Assembly: GCA_037074765.1 (NCBI GenBank)
Contig: JBAMDO010000179.1
Location: 55,846-119,845 of the forward strand
Direction of reading: 5' to 3'
DNA length: 64,000 nucleotides
Source: Mansonella perstans
Lineage: Eukaryota > Nematoda > Chromadorea > Rhabditida > Onchocercidae
This document shows, piece after piece, positions 1 through 12,555 of this stretch. The position numbers and the translations under genes are program-made. Each line of letters opens with the position of its first letter. The stretch's first letter is position 1. The notes under the pieces are model-generated. The model did no database searches. It saw only the letters and a program-made list of their open reading frames with translations, and was not told the origin of the DNA.

Positions 1-1050
1 TTGTGTAGCTACTTAAAAAAAAAAAAAACTATCATTATCATTACATATATGAAGTCCTTATCACTGTCATTAGGATATAGTGGAATGGAAAAATTTAAGG
101 CTTTAAAAGTTTTGTCAAAAAAAAAGAACAAGGATGACTTCATAAATATCGAGAGATAATCAAATTGGCAAATGAAGAAATTGAATGAAAAAAAAAAATT
201 AGGAAACAAAGCATCATTAACATATGCGCAATTTTCCTGCATTACTTTTATTAAATGAATCAAGCATTACTTATATCAATAAATTTCAGTCATTTCTATC
301 AATTTCATCCAGAAATTTAGGATTGTATTATATTCCAGCCATAATGTTAAGTGTTTGAAATTGCTCAAAATAATAGTGCTCCGAGGAAAATACTTTTTAA
401 CGGTTTGATGATCTAAAAATTTTCATAACAATCGTATTGCATGATTATTTGATTATTTTTTATTTATTTATTTATTTTTTTTGATTATTTACATTGAATC
501 TTGAAAAACGCGTTTGTTTCAGATCTTCTTTGCATTTATAAAATCACTGCAGAAGATAATTTTACTCATTTCTTATCACATTTCTGTTAATTAAATATTA
601 ACACTCCTAATATTAGCTATTTTTAATTCAATTAAAATTTAATTCATATATGTATGTATATATATTGAAAAAATATAAATAATCAAGGCAACAAAATACA
701 ATTAATTATGCTCTTAATGATTGATTTAATTGCCTAAGTTTGATAAGTCAATGTCTGGGAGCCAATTTTGACTTAAAGTTAAATTTTTGAATGTTTTATA
801 AATTAAAGGGGCATGAAGAAAAAACAAAAAGTTACAATACAACAGCGAACACTGAGAATATGATGGTAATCTATGTATTTGAAAACATTTTATGCAAAAT
901 AAGTTCATTTGCTTAACTTCATCACAAATAACATTGTTTAGCTTGACATGATCGGACAAAATGCCAACATAATATGATCAAGGTGGAAATAGATGTAATC
1001 AAGCATGGAAAGAATGCATGTTATCAGTGTTTCATTTACAGTACTCCAAT
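1..1050. other. 3' flank of the beta-glucuronidase gene, no gene seen
   Basis: AT-rich sequence downstream of the minus-strand beta-glucuronidase stop codon. No ORF resembles a known protein and no RNA gene was recognised. On the minus strand an AATGAA-type variant polyadenylation hexamer lies at 1036-1031, just after the stop, but it is too weak to call. Confidence 0.6.
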
Positions 1051-1669
1051 TTATATTGTTTCTTCTAATTTCTTGTAGCGATTTTTCAGGATATAAGCTG
1101 CCATTTTAGGTTGACGATTACGTGTTAGCACACCTTTGTGGTTACCCACTGCGCGTGTTATACCTATTAAATGGAAGCTTTTTTATTTTTATTAAATTTG
1201 TTTTTTCTGAGTTTTTTTTTGTTCTAAATAAAATAGCTAGCATTTTTAGTATTCAATTTTTTGATTTAAGATTAATTCAATTAAAGTTTCTTTAATTTAG
1301 TTGCATTGATGTAACACTTTGAAGAGCTTTTTCCACAGCAATAATTGCACTGATAGCGGAAATTTGAAATTTTTATTCAATTTCTTGTTTTTTTTACAAT
1401 TTGACTTCTTTCTTATCCTAATAGGCTTTTTTAACGACAATTCATCGACCTTATTTTGTCGATTATCGATTTTATTTTTTCCCTAATAAATTTTTTTTGG
1501 CTTATTTTGAAATTTAACAAGAAATCAAACCATCAGCAGTCATGAAATCAGCTAAATTCCAAATCATTTCACCAGCAATTGTGTGATTCTTCCGCAATAA
1601 ATCAAATGCATGATGTGTTTGCTCTATAAGGTCTCGTTGATACTGTTCACTGAAGGCAATACTTGGCTC
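1051..1669 (-). CDS. GUSB: GUSB exons 13-14, C-terminus
   Basis: Exons 1531-1669 and 1051-1163. Exon 13 encodes AFSEQYQRDLIEQ and AGEMIWNLADFMTADG. Joining GATG|GTTTGA to TTAATAG|GTATAA restores DGITRAVGNHKG. The family WNFADF is WNLADF here. The protein ends in YKKLEETI and TAA at 1053-1051, without a KDEL signal. Confidence 0.92.
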
Positions 1670-4600
1670 CTTAAAAAATTAATTTGACAGAATGTTCCAT
1701 AACACTATTATCAAATGCAGAAGCAACTATAGTTTCACTGCTTCGATTTCCGGAAAAGCAAAAAGATTATAAACAATAATTTCATTTTTATTTTACCTGA
1801 TTTAAACCTGGTAAAGCTTCCGCACCGTATTCCGACACAATAATTGGTTTCTTAAATTTTGATTTCCAGTTGTTCACTTCAAAAACCCAACTATGATTAA
1901 TAGTTTCCAAATAACCTGTATCAACGTACCAGCCAAAATACCGATTAATGCAAATTAAATCAAGTAAATCGGCCTATAAATTGTTAATCGTAATTAAAAA
2001 GATATTGAAAATTTTTAACTGAAACTAAAACATATCTAAATATATTAAATTTCTAGCGGTTCCGTATCAATTTGTTTATATTAATTATGCAACATATCAA
2101 TTTTGTTTTTATATTAATTATGCAAAAAAAAAATTTCCAGCGGTTCCGTAACATATCAATTTGTTTATATTAATAATTATGCTCTCAAAGTTTCTGTTCC
2201 TCCAGAGATTTGCTATCTTGAATTGAAAGTAAAGTTTCCATACTACTTGATCGACATCAAAACTTGCTGCCAATACAGCAGTGACGGGTCGAGTTGAGTC
2301 AATTGTCCGCGTCAAATTAATGAGTTCACTAAAATGAACATTTTATAAATTTAATTGAACTCTTCAATTTTTTCCCTTCATTAATTTTTTCAAAACATTC
2401 AAAGCAAGTATGTTGCAAAGATCATTGAATTGGACTGATCATTCCAATCGTTGACAATGAAGAATGGGAAGAGACAATTTCAGGTTTTAAGAGATAAAAT
2501 CGTCATTGCTCTCTTTCATTTATTTTAACAGGAAGTTGAAGTCAAATGAAGAAATGAAAAATGTAGGTGGATAAATTTAACCTGAAGTATGATCGTGCTG
2601 TCAAGTCACCAGATGATGGCTCATTAGCCAATGACCACATGATTACTGAGGGATGATTCCGATCACGTTTAATCAATTCACGTATCATTTCTCCATGCAA
2701 TAATCGATTTTCTTTTGTAAAATAGCTGAAATGATTAAATTTTACTATATACAGATACAGAAAAGAGTAAGAGAGAAAGAGGGGAATGTGATAATTATTG
2801 AAAACGCTTAGGAAGATCACAAAAATCTCTTTTATAACTTAAAGGATTTCTAAATATTAAGAAAAATTTAATTTGATTTTTTGAAACTGAACACCAAAAT
2901 GATTATCCGGCATTGTCAAATGGTCATATTCAAACTGCTTTTTTCTATAATATAATTGTATGTTTGACGCTTTGATTTTGCTCATGCATTTTAAAAAAAC
3001 AAAAAACAAAATTGTTTTCCTCAATTTACCTAAGTCCAACAGCAGGTGTTTCAGTGATAACAGCAATACCGCGACGATCAGCTTCAGATGCCATTTCTTC
3101 GCTATACGGATAGTGTGAAGTACGATAACAATTACCATTCATCCATTCTAACATATTCAAATCTTTGATCATCACTACCGGATTATAACCACGACCATGA
3201 AGCTGAAATCGATCGGATTAGATCTATGATCATGAAGCTGAAAGTCAACAAATAATTTTGAGATATTTATTGAAATAAAAATGAAACTTGAGATTAATTC
3301 AATCAAATACTTCCAATAACAAATTTCCATTACATTTCAAATTTATACTTAAATTAATTTTCTGCACTCACACTTCTAATTTCTTTTATACAATTATTAT
3401 TAATAGTTACCAAATCTGTAATTATTAGTTAATTAATTTTAATGGATACGTGTGCTAGAAAATGAATCTTCTATGCTATCTCTTATAATGACTAAAATTT
3501 TCAATTTAATCAATTTCTTTTTTGATTTCATAAACCTTCAAGTATTTGCTAGTTTTACACAAATAAAATTCGCAGTTTGATGTTTCTTTTCAAGTACTAA
3601 CTATTTGTACTAAAATTATCATTATAAAAGGCAACGCACTTCGAAATCTTCATGCATACCAAAACCATGACAGTAAAATGGTTTTTCATTTATGAATATT
3701 TGATCTGCTGAGATACTTATGGAACGAAAACCGAACCATAAGCGATACACATCGATTAAAATACCTGAGATTGTTAATTGAACCTGGAAATTCATTTTAT
3801 GCTAATTTGTAATTTGTATGGTTTTGTTTGATTTATTTTATTATTTCATTGCATTCATTTTTTTATTTTTTGATTATTGAAGTTTTTATTTCAGCGATAG
3901 CTGAATAATCTTAATAATTCACACTCATTTATTTGTAAATAGCAACATTCAATCAAATTAGTTAAATTTCTAAAATTTTCCAAAATGGCACTACAAATTT
4001 CCTGTAAATTTCTCAAGTAATTCCTGTTTATTCCTCAAGTGATAGGAGATTAAGTCCTGTTCATTTCTTAAGTAATAGGAAGTTAATTCCTGTTCATTCC
4101 TCAAATAATAGGAGATTAATTCCTGTTTATTCTCAAGTAGTAGATGGTAATTCCTGTTCATTCCTCAAGTAAATGGAAATTAATCATATTCCTAATTTGA
4201 CTAAGAATATGCCTATATGAAATGCTAGATTAGGAAAAATTATGATGCCTAGGGTAGCATAAGTTAATACTTTTACCATAAATTTGTACAATACAGGCGT
4301 TCCCATATCACGTGGCCACCATGGCTGAATATTATCGATATGACCGGTGTAATGATTTTGATTATTTTCAAATATCACAGTACCATTTCTATCCATTACT
4401 GTTACTTGAATTGTTCCTAACTGAGTATCTGTTACTAAATGTACTCTGTAGGAGAAAAATCCTGCAATTAATTAGTTTTCGCGAATAAGAAAATAGAATG
4501 TATTAAATGTCAAATTAAATTAAATGAAAAAAGTGAACGATAAGTTGGAATAGGTAAATTTACTAATTTATCTTTACAATTAATTAATCACAATTTTTTT

Positions 4601-6639
4601 AATTAAATTATGGCCGTTTCTTTTTTAAATTAAAAAAAAACTAAATTTTATTCTTTCGAAAAAGTTTTCAGTAAATTCCCCCTTCAAATTATTTTTTTAC
4701 CATCTGCTTTGGCCTCGATATCAATATCATCGATGTATGTGAATGGCTTCCGCGTGATATAAACGGGTCGTAATATTCCAGCATAATTGAAGAAATCAAA
4801 TTTCCAGATCTGCTTAAAAAATCTGAAAAGAGATGGCTTTATAAAACTCGAATTAATTTTGTTTAAATTCAACAAATATTTGAATTCAATTTATAGTTTC
4901 CGGAGCCAGACCGCTTACTTTATTTTAAATTTATTTTATCGTGCTTATTTTTCATAAATTCTGTAAATCAATATAAATTTTATAAAAGTTTAATTTGAAT
5001 TTCAAATCATTATGTGTTTTATGACAATAAAACTGATAATATTTGAAAACTTTTTTCATAGCTTCTCGGTAACTGTTCAAATATTAAAAATCATAAAATT
5101 GATATGAATTACTCATTGATAAAGATAATTTTTAGCATATCACGAACCCATTGGAATATTGTTTACTTTCACCACGCTGGTTTTGGATATATCGAAATTC
5201 ACCGGGTGGTATTGTCTTTGAGGTCATCGTATTGTTCACTGCTACTGTGAGGGAGTTTTCATTATCAAACAAAATGTGAGTTGAAATGTCAATTTCAAAT
5301 GGTAGATGACCACCCACGTGAATGCCAACAATTTTATCGTTTACGAACTGAATTTTCAGAAATTATTTATTTCATTTGGAAAAAAAATCAATTCAAAAAT
5401 TTTCAATTATAAAACAATATTAGATAAATGAATGTGTGTATATCTGTCTGTCTGTCTGTCGGCCTGTCAGTTTTGTTTATGTTGTATATCTGTAGCCTAT
5501 GTGAAGTAAATTTTTCTGATAAGTAGCATTTTTAGGTTGTTTAAAAAGGTCAACATAATATTAGGCAACATGTTGCATCGTTGCAATCTCGATATATCAG
5601 AAGTCCGTTGATCACAAAAATTACTGATACACATTAATTAACTTACAATAACGGCGTAATATTGTACGCTTGAGAAACGGGCAAAATGCCGATAGGATTT
5701 ATCACGCACGCTAATGAAAAATTTACGCTGATACCAAACCCAACCGACGTGTTCACGCACTTCACGATCTGCTGTCAAATCATTGAAAGCTGCTGGAACA
5801 GGCATAACAGTCGCATTCTGAAAATTCACTTAAAGCGTGATTTAGTAAAATTTTAAATAATTTTAATAATTTTTAATAATTTTAATTCGAATAATTTTAA
5901 TGACAATTTATTTTAGTAAGTAGCAAAGTTTGAGAATCAAAAAAATTCAGATTTTTTTTTTAATACCTCAAACAGCGATAAATCATACAAATGCCATTTG
6001 TGTCTTATACCTACAGAAGGTGAATTTCTCTCCTCTCTTACAAATGTCCATAAACCATTCAGCTCATCGTAAAATCGTCGTTCATTCTGCTGCAAAAACT
6101 TTCAATAATTAATTTTTTTAATTTATTGAATAACTTAAATTAGTCCTACTTAATTTCTTGTTTTCTTTTTTTGTTACTTTTCTTGATACAGCAATCGAAA
6201 TGCATCAAGGTAAAATCTTACCTATGCAAAGTATCTTTTTTTCCAAATTTGATTAATGCAATTGATATTAATAATGCAACAATTTTGAAGAAATTAACGC
6301 CTTATCCTTAGAATAGCAATGAATTAAGAATATTTCGTAAAAGCTTTTAATTAATTCGTTGCACGTTATATGAATCAATATTGTTTCTCATATATCACTG
6401 ATGAAAAGGAATAATTTGAAAACATGAAGATGTGTGCTATGATACCTGCACTTGCAGTATAGAACAAATTGTGGGAAACAATATTAATGATAGTAACAAC
6501 AGAAGCATTTCTGAAATTTGTGTAATATTTTATGAAAAATAAAATTTGACATTTGTTACTATTAATATATCGATGATTTTTTTTAAAATTAATTAACAAA
6601 TAGTAACTTACTTAAACGATCAGCATCGAAAATTGTCAT
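1051..6639 (-). CDS. GUSB: Beta-glucuronidase (GH2 family), 14 exons, 615 aa
   Basis: Hydrolyses terminal beta-D-glucuronic acid from glycosaminoglycans and glucuronides; family members act in lysosomes or are secreted. Minus-strand exons in coding order: 6612-6639, 6446-6510, 5967-6089, 5647-5817, 5148-5347, 4701-4822, 4277-4443, 3640-3783, 3030-3202, 2582-2725, 2247-2328, 1797-1973, 1531-1669, 1051-1163. Every intron is GT-AG and the exons total 1848 nt, which closes exactly to 615 codons plus TAA. Seen in order: signal peptide (about 11-27); GH2 sugar-binding domain with GWVWYQRKFF and FDFFNYAG; immunoglobulin-like middle domain; TIM barrel with YRTSHYPYSEE, acid/base Glu433 in SLANEPSS and nucleophile Glu521 in VSEYGAE. 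The C-terminus has GNHKGVLTRNRQPK, typical of the family. Length is close to the usual 600-650. Translation may start instead at the second-exon Met (6508). The acceptor of exon 3 could be 6089 or 6086. The exon 6/7 junction uses the second of two adjacent AGs. Identification is very secure; individual junctions were read by eye. Confidence 0.96.
1797..2328 (-). CDS. GUSB: GUSB exons 11-12, nucleophile region
   Basis: Exons 2247-2328 and 1797-1973. Exon 11 gives DSTRPVTAVLAASFDVDQ; exon 12 gives LICINRYFGWYVDTGYLE, containing the active-site Tyr region, and KKPIIVSEYGAEALPG, whose Glu521 is the nucleophile (human Glu540). The spacing between the two glutamates is 88 residues, against 89 in human. 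Confidence 0.95.
2050..2182. repeat. Triplicated segment of about 40 bp in a GUSB intron
   Basis: Three direct copies sharing ATATCAATTTTGTTTATATT-type sequence and TTAATTATGC: 2050-2090, 2091-2123 and 2134-2182. The first and third also share AGCGGTTCCGTA. Lies in intron 1974-2246. Confidence 0.8.
2582..2725 (-). CDS. GUSB: GUSB exon 10, acid/base catalyst
   Basis: Encodes KRDRNHPSVIMWSLANEPSS. The Glu of NEP (residue 433 in this model) is the proton donor of GH2 glucuronidases; the human equivalent is Glu451. Acceptor TTTCAG, donor CAG|GTTAAA. Confidence 0.95.
3030..3783 (-). CDS. GUSB: GUSB exons 8-9, start of catalytic TIM barrel
   Basis: Exons 3640-3783 and 3030-3202. Exon 8 carries VYRLWFGFRSISI and the KPFYCHGFGMHED motif (family KPFYFHG.NKHED). 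Exon 9 carries RGYNPVVMIKDLNMLEWM, NCYRTSHYPYSEEM and IAVITETPAVGL, the hallmark barrel strands. The family Gly-Ala of GANAFRTSHYP is Gly-Asn here (MNGNCYRTSHYP), within normal divergence. Confidence 0.92.
4010..4180. repeat. Minisatellite of about 35-40 bp units in a GUSB intron
   Basis: About five degenerate copies of a unit resembling ATTCCTGTTCATTCCTCAAG followed by TAATAGGAGATTA. It lies wholly within intron 3784-4276, so it does not touch coding sequence. Confidence 0.85.
4277..4822 (-). CDS. GUSB: GUSB exons 6-7, end of sugar-binding domain and Ig-like domain
   Basis: Exons 4701-4822 and 4277-4443. Exon 6 encodes FKQIWKFDFFNYAGILRPVY, ending the jelly-roll, then the TYIDDIDIE stretch that opens the Ig-like domain (human counterpart TYIDDITV). 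Exon 7 encodes VTVMDRNGTVIF and IQPWWPRDMGTPVLY, matching the conserved LWWP...AYLY segment. To stay in frame the exon 6 donor GATG|GTAAAA must join the second AG of the CAGAG acceptor. Confidence 0.86.
5148..5817 (-). CDS. GUSB: GUSB exons 4-5, sugar-binding domain
   Basis: Two exons, 5647-5817 and 5148-5347. Exon 4 (57 codons) carries MPVPAAFNDLTADREVREHVGWVWYQRKFF in pieces that match the family signature, plus an N-glycosylation sequon NAT at its start. Exon 5 carries FVNDKIVGIHVGGHLPFEIDIS and the AVNNTMTSKTIPPGEF stretch. The intervening intron (5348-5646) contains a TCTG microsatellite. Confidence 0.9.
5443..5468. repeat. TCTG microsatellite in a GUSB intron
   Basis: Tandem TCTG units, slightly broken at the right end (GGCCTGTC), inside the intron 5348-5646. 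Confidence 0.85.
5967..6089 (-). CDS. GUSB: GUSB exon 3
   Basis: Forty-one codons beginning at the mature N-terminus: DELNGLWTFV matches the LDGLWSF start of GH2 glucuronidases, and HKWHLYDLSLFE precedes the MPVPAAFND motif. Donor GAG|GTATTA. A CAGCAG at the acceptor leaves one residue (Gln) ambiguous. Confidence 0.88.
6446..6510 (-). CDS. GUSB: GUSB exon 2, signal peptide
   Basis: Encodes 21 residues starting at Met (6508-6506): a Leu/Ile-rich hydrophobic core ending in FPTICS, a classic secretory signal with a cleavage region after CS. It directs the enzyme to the secretory/lysosomal route. It is spliced in phase to exon 3, which begins QNERRFYDELNGLW. The acceptor is TTTCAG and the donor is CAG|GTATCA. 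Confidence 0.85.
6612..6639 (-). CDS. GUSB: GUSB exon 1 (candidate start codon)
   Basis: ATG at 6639-6637 follows TTTCAG directly, then nine codons (MTIFDADRL) and a strong GTAAGT donor. The AG immediately before the ATG suggests either an SL trans-splice site or the acceptor of an unseen 5' non-coding exon. In frame it adds ten residues before the signal-peptide Met of exon 2. It could be absent from the mature protein if translation starts in exon 2. Confidence 0.6.
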
Positions 6640-6753
6640 CTGAAAGGTTTAGAATGACCAAATCATATTACAGATTGTTTGTCACCAGTGCAAAGTTTAC
6701 GGTTGATTTGGTGGTCAAGAGTTATTGAACAGTAATGAAATTTGCAGAAAATC
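6636..6753. repeat. Copy 1 of a 5'-flank duplication
   Basis: Direct repeat partner of 7057-7170. Shared blocks include TCATCT.AAAGGTT.AGAATG, GTTTACGGTTGATTTG-like and TGCAGAAAAT. This copy abuts the ATG-bearing GUSB exon 1 on its 5' side in gene orientation. Confidence 0.8.
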
Positions 6754-7056
6754 CTAACGCTTATCAAAGATATTATTAACATAATCACATTTTAAAGTTG
6801 GTAAACATTAAAAATGATTCAAATCCTTAAATTAATGGATTTGGTTTATTACATGTTGATAATACTTTTAGAAAATTTTTATGAATTAATAAAATTAGTT
6901 CATTATATAATTATATGATATGGTGATTAAGAGGGCTACTTATTGCTGGTAAGATTAAATTTTTTTTGATAAAAATCAGCCCAATCTGTGATAGCTAGGA
7001 TTATTGTTTTTCATTTGATGTTGCAAACTAACTATCATCTGAAAGGTTAAGAAATA

Positions 7057-7170
7057 TCATCTAAAAGGTTAAGAATGACCAAATTATATCACAGAATATT
7101 TGTCATCAGCGCAAAGGTTACGGTTGATTTGTAAATCAAGAGTTATCAGAGATTAATAGAATGTGCAGAA
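7057..7170. repeat. Copy 2 of a 5'-flank duplication
   Basis: Diverged direct copy of 6636-6753 lying about 420 bp further upstream of GUSB. A short extra partial copy (ATCATCTGAAAGGTTAAG) sits just before it at 7034-7051. Confidence 0.8.
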
Positions 7171-10100
7171 AATTATTTAAATGATTACAGATTAAGCGTC
7201 ACATCAATTTTTCTATTCCTTACTCTGTGACTAATTTGTATTACTTACTCTTTTCAATAATTAGACCTGTAACTGTGAATTGATGTTACTTTAGGAATTT
7301 GAATAAATTTAAATGTTTATTTAGTAATTTGAATAGTCTACTCAAATTCCTGTTTAAGTTCTTAATTAATAAATTATTTTTTGCTTTTTCCGTTCTTCGT
7401 TTGTCGTTCTTTCTAAGAAATTTTTCGATGAAACGAAATAAAAAGTGAATGTATTACAGCAAATGAAAAATGAAAAAAAAATTTTCCAAATCATTTAGTG
7501 AAAATTTTATTTAACAAAATTAACCAAACTTTTGCAGAATATGCAGTCCATTCATTAATTGAGGCAAATCAAAATTATATGATGATTAAAGAGATAGTAA
7601 TCCTGAATTTTGGTCTCTTTTTAGTTGCTATTAGATTTTCTAGATGATAACAATTATTTATCGCAACCAAATCTTATCCTTAGATGGTTAATTAATTTCT
7701 TGCTCCATACAAAATTTTTTAATTGTTAAAGTGAAGACACGAACTGATGGCATTAGCAAAGAGGCAAACGTTATATTGGAAAATAGATAAATCAATGAAT
7801 GGTTAGATCGTATACCAATAACTATTTGAATTGAATTCTTTTACAACAATTTTCTAAAAATATGATGGGCATTTGATACTTTAATAAAAAAATGTTATCT
7901 TGCCGCGAAATGCAGTTAAAAATTTCTTTTTAATGAATTATGATTATAATTCATGATAAGTCCATACTTCCACAACACGGGAAAATAAATTAAATTTTTG
8001 TAAAATAAATTTTTTCACCTTTTATTCTGATGAAACTTGAAAATCACACAAGTTTTTTTTTTTGATTATGGCAATCAAATTCTCTTGAAGTGAAAATATT
8101 ATTTTTATGATGTAGTTAAGTTGTGAAAATCCTGCCCCGGGGAAATTTCATGAAAAATACCCGATTCTAATTTTTCCTTAATTTATAATTCAAATGAACT
8201 TTCAATTTCTTAAATTTCTCGTAAGCAAATAATTGCAAAATTAAATGAAATAGTCCCAATGAAGATAAAATGGTCCAAAAAAGTTCATTTATCGAAAATT
8301 GATAAAATCAAGCAATAAAAGAGATCAAATAGGTCGTGAATTTAATTCGCGGCATATTAATTTAATTCCTGACATAGTTTCAAGCCATTCATTTAAACCT
8401 TATAGTGCATAAATTTAAATAATAGATCATTAGATAAAGCTTGTCACATTTATCACTTTGTCATCATTCCTCTTTCCAATACATCTCATTTGCAAAACAA
8501 GCTAAAGAATAAATTTGTCAAAATAAAAAGAAAAGATTCTTCTGCTGGAAATTAATTGTACATTGCAAATTTCTCGTTTCCTTTTAACAAAATTTCAGAT
8601 GTTTTCAAAAAAGAAAAACAAATTTGATGGCAATATAAATCAAATTGAAGATTGCGAAAAAAAACAAAAAAAGGATGTCAACGAAATTATGAAAATTCAA
8701 CAAGAAAGGTAATGAAAAGTAATAATTAAAGAAAAAATAACTTTTATTACTTGGAAAAAAATTATATTTATTGCTAAAATTTACGTCATCATTCCGTGCT
8801 ACGAATTACATTAGTTCAAAAGCTTGAAAGCATCACACAACGATGGATGATAATTTATAAAAATTGAAATTTAAACAAAAATATTTCAACAGAAAAAGAA
8901 ATACCGAAAAGCGAAACATTATCAGTTAGATGCTTGCCGATCCATCTATAGTGATATTTTCATTTCGAATAATTTTAGCATTGAAAATAAAACTAGTTTA
9001 GTGAACTGTTATTGTGATCCTATGATAAACATGATAATTAAACTACACTACTGCTTTAAAAAAAAAGTAAGAATTGAAAAGTGAAAATAAAATACAACTA
9101 AACGAATAAAATTTCATTTCAATTCCTTACAACTACTACTCGTCAAATTCAAAAATAATCTACAAACAATTTGCAAGTAGAAAAAATAGCTTTAATACTT
9201 GAAATGTTTCTATAATTATTTCATTGTTTTGGTAGAAATATTTGAGGCATAATAAAATGAAACGAATAAATTGATAGATAAAATAGACATTTTCCGAAAT
9301 TTTCATTTAAAAATATCGAGAATTTGTAGCGCTTATGTCTTATCTCTAAGAATCTGAAAAATTAAAATTACACATTGTTTTGTGAATGCGAAATTTGGCA
9401 TTTAGAATATTTAAAACACAAAAATGCAATAGATGTAATGGTTTAAATTTAATAAATTATTAACTAACGGATTAATGATGACAATTTTAATCAGCTTAAT
9501 TGAGAGATTTAATAAATAGCACTGAAATGCAAACATTTAATGAAATAAATAAAAACGGTATGTTGTAAACATTTCATATTACTAATTTCTTTGTTGAATT
9601 TCTATATTTCATTTTAGCTTTTAAAATAATGATTGAATTTCAATGAATTCACTTATTAATTGAGAATTTGCAAAAAATATTTTGTTAGCATAAATGTCAA
9701 ATAAATTTTGAAAAAAAAAAGAAAAAGAAAAACAAAGTTAAAATTAGGTAATGTTTTAATTTTTCAGCTCAAATTTTTAATTTCTCAGCTTTAACAGTTT
9801 ATTTGATTTTTCAAGTCAATTAATTTATTAATTTTTTTTTTCTTTTTTTTTTTTTTTTTCAAAAATCTTACACAAATATGATTTATTCATGTTAAAATTT
9901 TTGATTAATCTTTCCTCAATTTTTGAATGTTGTGAACAAACTGAATTGTAAAGTTTTCGGTTCGTCCGGAATATAAATTCATTTAATTTGTAATATCTCA
10001 GACGTATACAATTTCATTACTAATAACAAAAAGGAAAAAGACTAAGCACGCACAAATGATAAGCAATAGCGCAAATGGAATGTAACTGAGAATTAGCAGC

Positions 10101-12555
10101 AGTGAAAAGATCGTAAGTAAAGGATTGAAGCCGAAGAAAAGAGCCCTGAATCGTATAGCAGGAAAGAACAATCATGATTTCCTATTTATAATTCTCAAAC
10201 AGTGAAATTTTAAAAGTATGGTCGTACAGTAGAAGAGAAAGAGGATAAACGCCTATAGCTCTCTGTGATGAATTTTTTTTTTCTGGAAATATCTTTAAGA
10301 AATATCTTGTTGATTTCAGGGGTGTGACAAAACTAATTCAAATCAAAAAAAAAAAAAATTTTCATAATACAAATTTCTGCTTACGAAACATTTCGATTAT
10401 TTTGTACCATAAATATGCCACTATTTCGCATTTCGCAGCACTGAATCTCGGATTTTATCTAAGAAGAAACATTATGAATTAGTATATAAATAATCATGTT
10501 TTATCAAAGTATCCAAATAATCACTATCGATCCGATATCATCATTTCATATCAAATATATCATAGCAATCTTATCAGAGCACAAATTTAAAGTAACATTT
10601 CAAAACTAAACAATTAATTTACAATGTTTCCCATCTTATAACTTATCTTAAGTAATTAACGTAAGTAAATTAATAGTGAAATTCGCTTATTTTGGAATTG
10701 CGGAAAACTAAGTATCAAATTTAATTTTGCTTCATTTTTAACTAACTATTCTTATGTTGCTAACAAGTTAAATTTGAAAAAATAATTGATAAATCAAAAG
10801 ATTTTTTTTTTTTTTTTTTTTTGTAATAGAGGATATTTTTAGTGAAAATAACAAGATGTCAATTTAATTCAATTTCTAAAACTCTGAAACAAAACGGATT
10901 GAATTTTAAGAACAAACAATCAAAGCGATCAATTAATAATAATAATAATAGTAATGCTATAATAAATATAGTATTATTAGTAATAGAAAATACAAAGTCT
11001 GAAAAAAATTTTTAGACCTAAAATGGTTATGCTTAGCATATTACTACAAGTTCATACATTCTTAATGATTTGATTTTACTTTAATTTGCCTGAAATTAAT
11101 TAAATAAATCAATTAATCTCTTCTCTAATGTTTGCTTTGTTTTACTATCCATAACTTACTTTACAGCTAAATTTTTTCAAAATTGTCCAATTACTAATTG
11201 CTTAATTTACTTGTTTTTTTTCTTTTTATAAAATACTAGTTTTACATGCTTATTTTTGTAATTAACTTGTCAATACAACTAATTTACTTTTTTGTTTACT
11301 TCCGAATAATAATTAACAAAAATAATGAATTAAGTGGCGAATTATTAATTAAGAAATTAAGAATAATAAATTTATATTATTGAAGAAAAAAAAATTCAGT
11401 TTTCAAAAAAATATCATATATAAACAACGAAGAAATAAATATACCCGCTGGTGCAAGAAGTTATTTCATTACGGTGCAACATTTTCATTTCAAAAACCAA
11501 TTTGTTGAAATGTCGTAATTTCATTACAATTAAACTGATTGCTTTTCTACATTCTCCGTTCTTTTTAAATCGATCATTGGGCTCTTCGTTGCTGCTCTCT
11601 GAGCATTCAGTGACCTCATCTTTATCTTAACTTTTTTGTTTAACAACTGTTTCCGGATTGATTAATTAATTTGCAACAAACTTTTTATTTTTCATTCTAC
11701 AATTATTTTTTACATCATAATGCTGCTATAACGACTCTCTTTGTGTCATAAAATTTTTAAATTAAAATTTTTTTATTTTATTTATAAAAAAATTGGAAAA
11801 AACATTAAATTATTGGTATTGCAATCAATGTGCATGGTTCTGTTGAAAATTTTAATTTTTAAAAATTCGCCATCATAATTTTAATGGAGCGACTTTTTTA
11901 TATTTATGGCCTTTGCTGAGACAATCTGTATATATATTAGATGTAATTATGAGATTTATGCAATAGAACACATTGTGTTTAATTATAAAATTAAATAATT
12001 GAAATTTGGAAAATTTTCTGAGTTCGCAAAATAATTGAATTAATCTATCTTGTGTTAGAAAATATAATGTAAAGTTATGAAATTTGATGAAAATTTATCA
12101 TTTTTTCTTTTTCATTGTCATATCTAAATTTTTTAATTTTTCATAGCTTTCAATTTCTTGAAATGATTGAATTTTAAAAAAACAACAAAAAATAATAAAT
12201 TACTTAAATTAAATAAAATAATATACTGAAAATAAAAATTTTTGAAATTTTGAAATGTTATTTCACAAAAAATTTATTGATTGAATTGTTCACACAATAA
12301 TTCTTATTACTATACTCATCAGGGAGTTTGGCTGGTCAGAATATCTCTAGCGAATATCTTACTTTTTTCTAAGTTTTTGGTGAGATTTTTTTTCCGAGAA
12401 ATCAAAATTAAAAGTGACAGGAGAGTAGAAATTGGATTTCAAGCTGTTTGATAGAAGATTGGTTATACGTATATCATCCTCATTAATGATAACATGCTAA
12501 ATTGATTATTGCATTAAAAAGTTTTAAAGATTGGCTGAGAAGCAGAAAATTATTG

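Noticed and set aside
5195..5208. TCACCGGGTG, the seed-containing start of the nematode miR-35 family
   Set aside because: It lies in GUSB exon 5, encodes the conserved PPGEF on the other strand, and has no hairpin partner nearby.
5930..6112. Plus-strand 60-codon ORF
   Set aside because: Antisense to GUSB exon 3.
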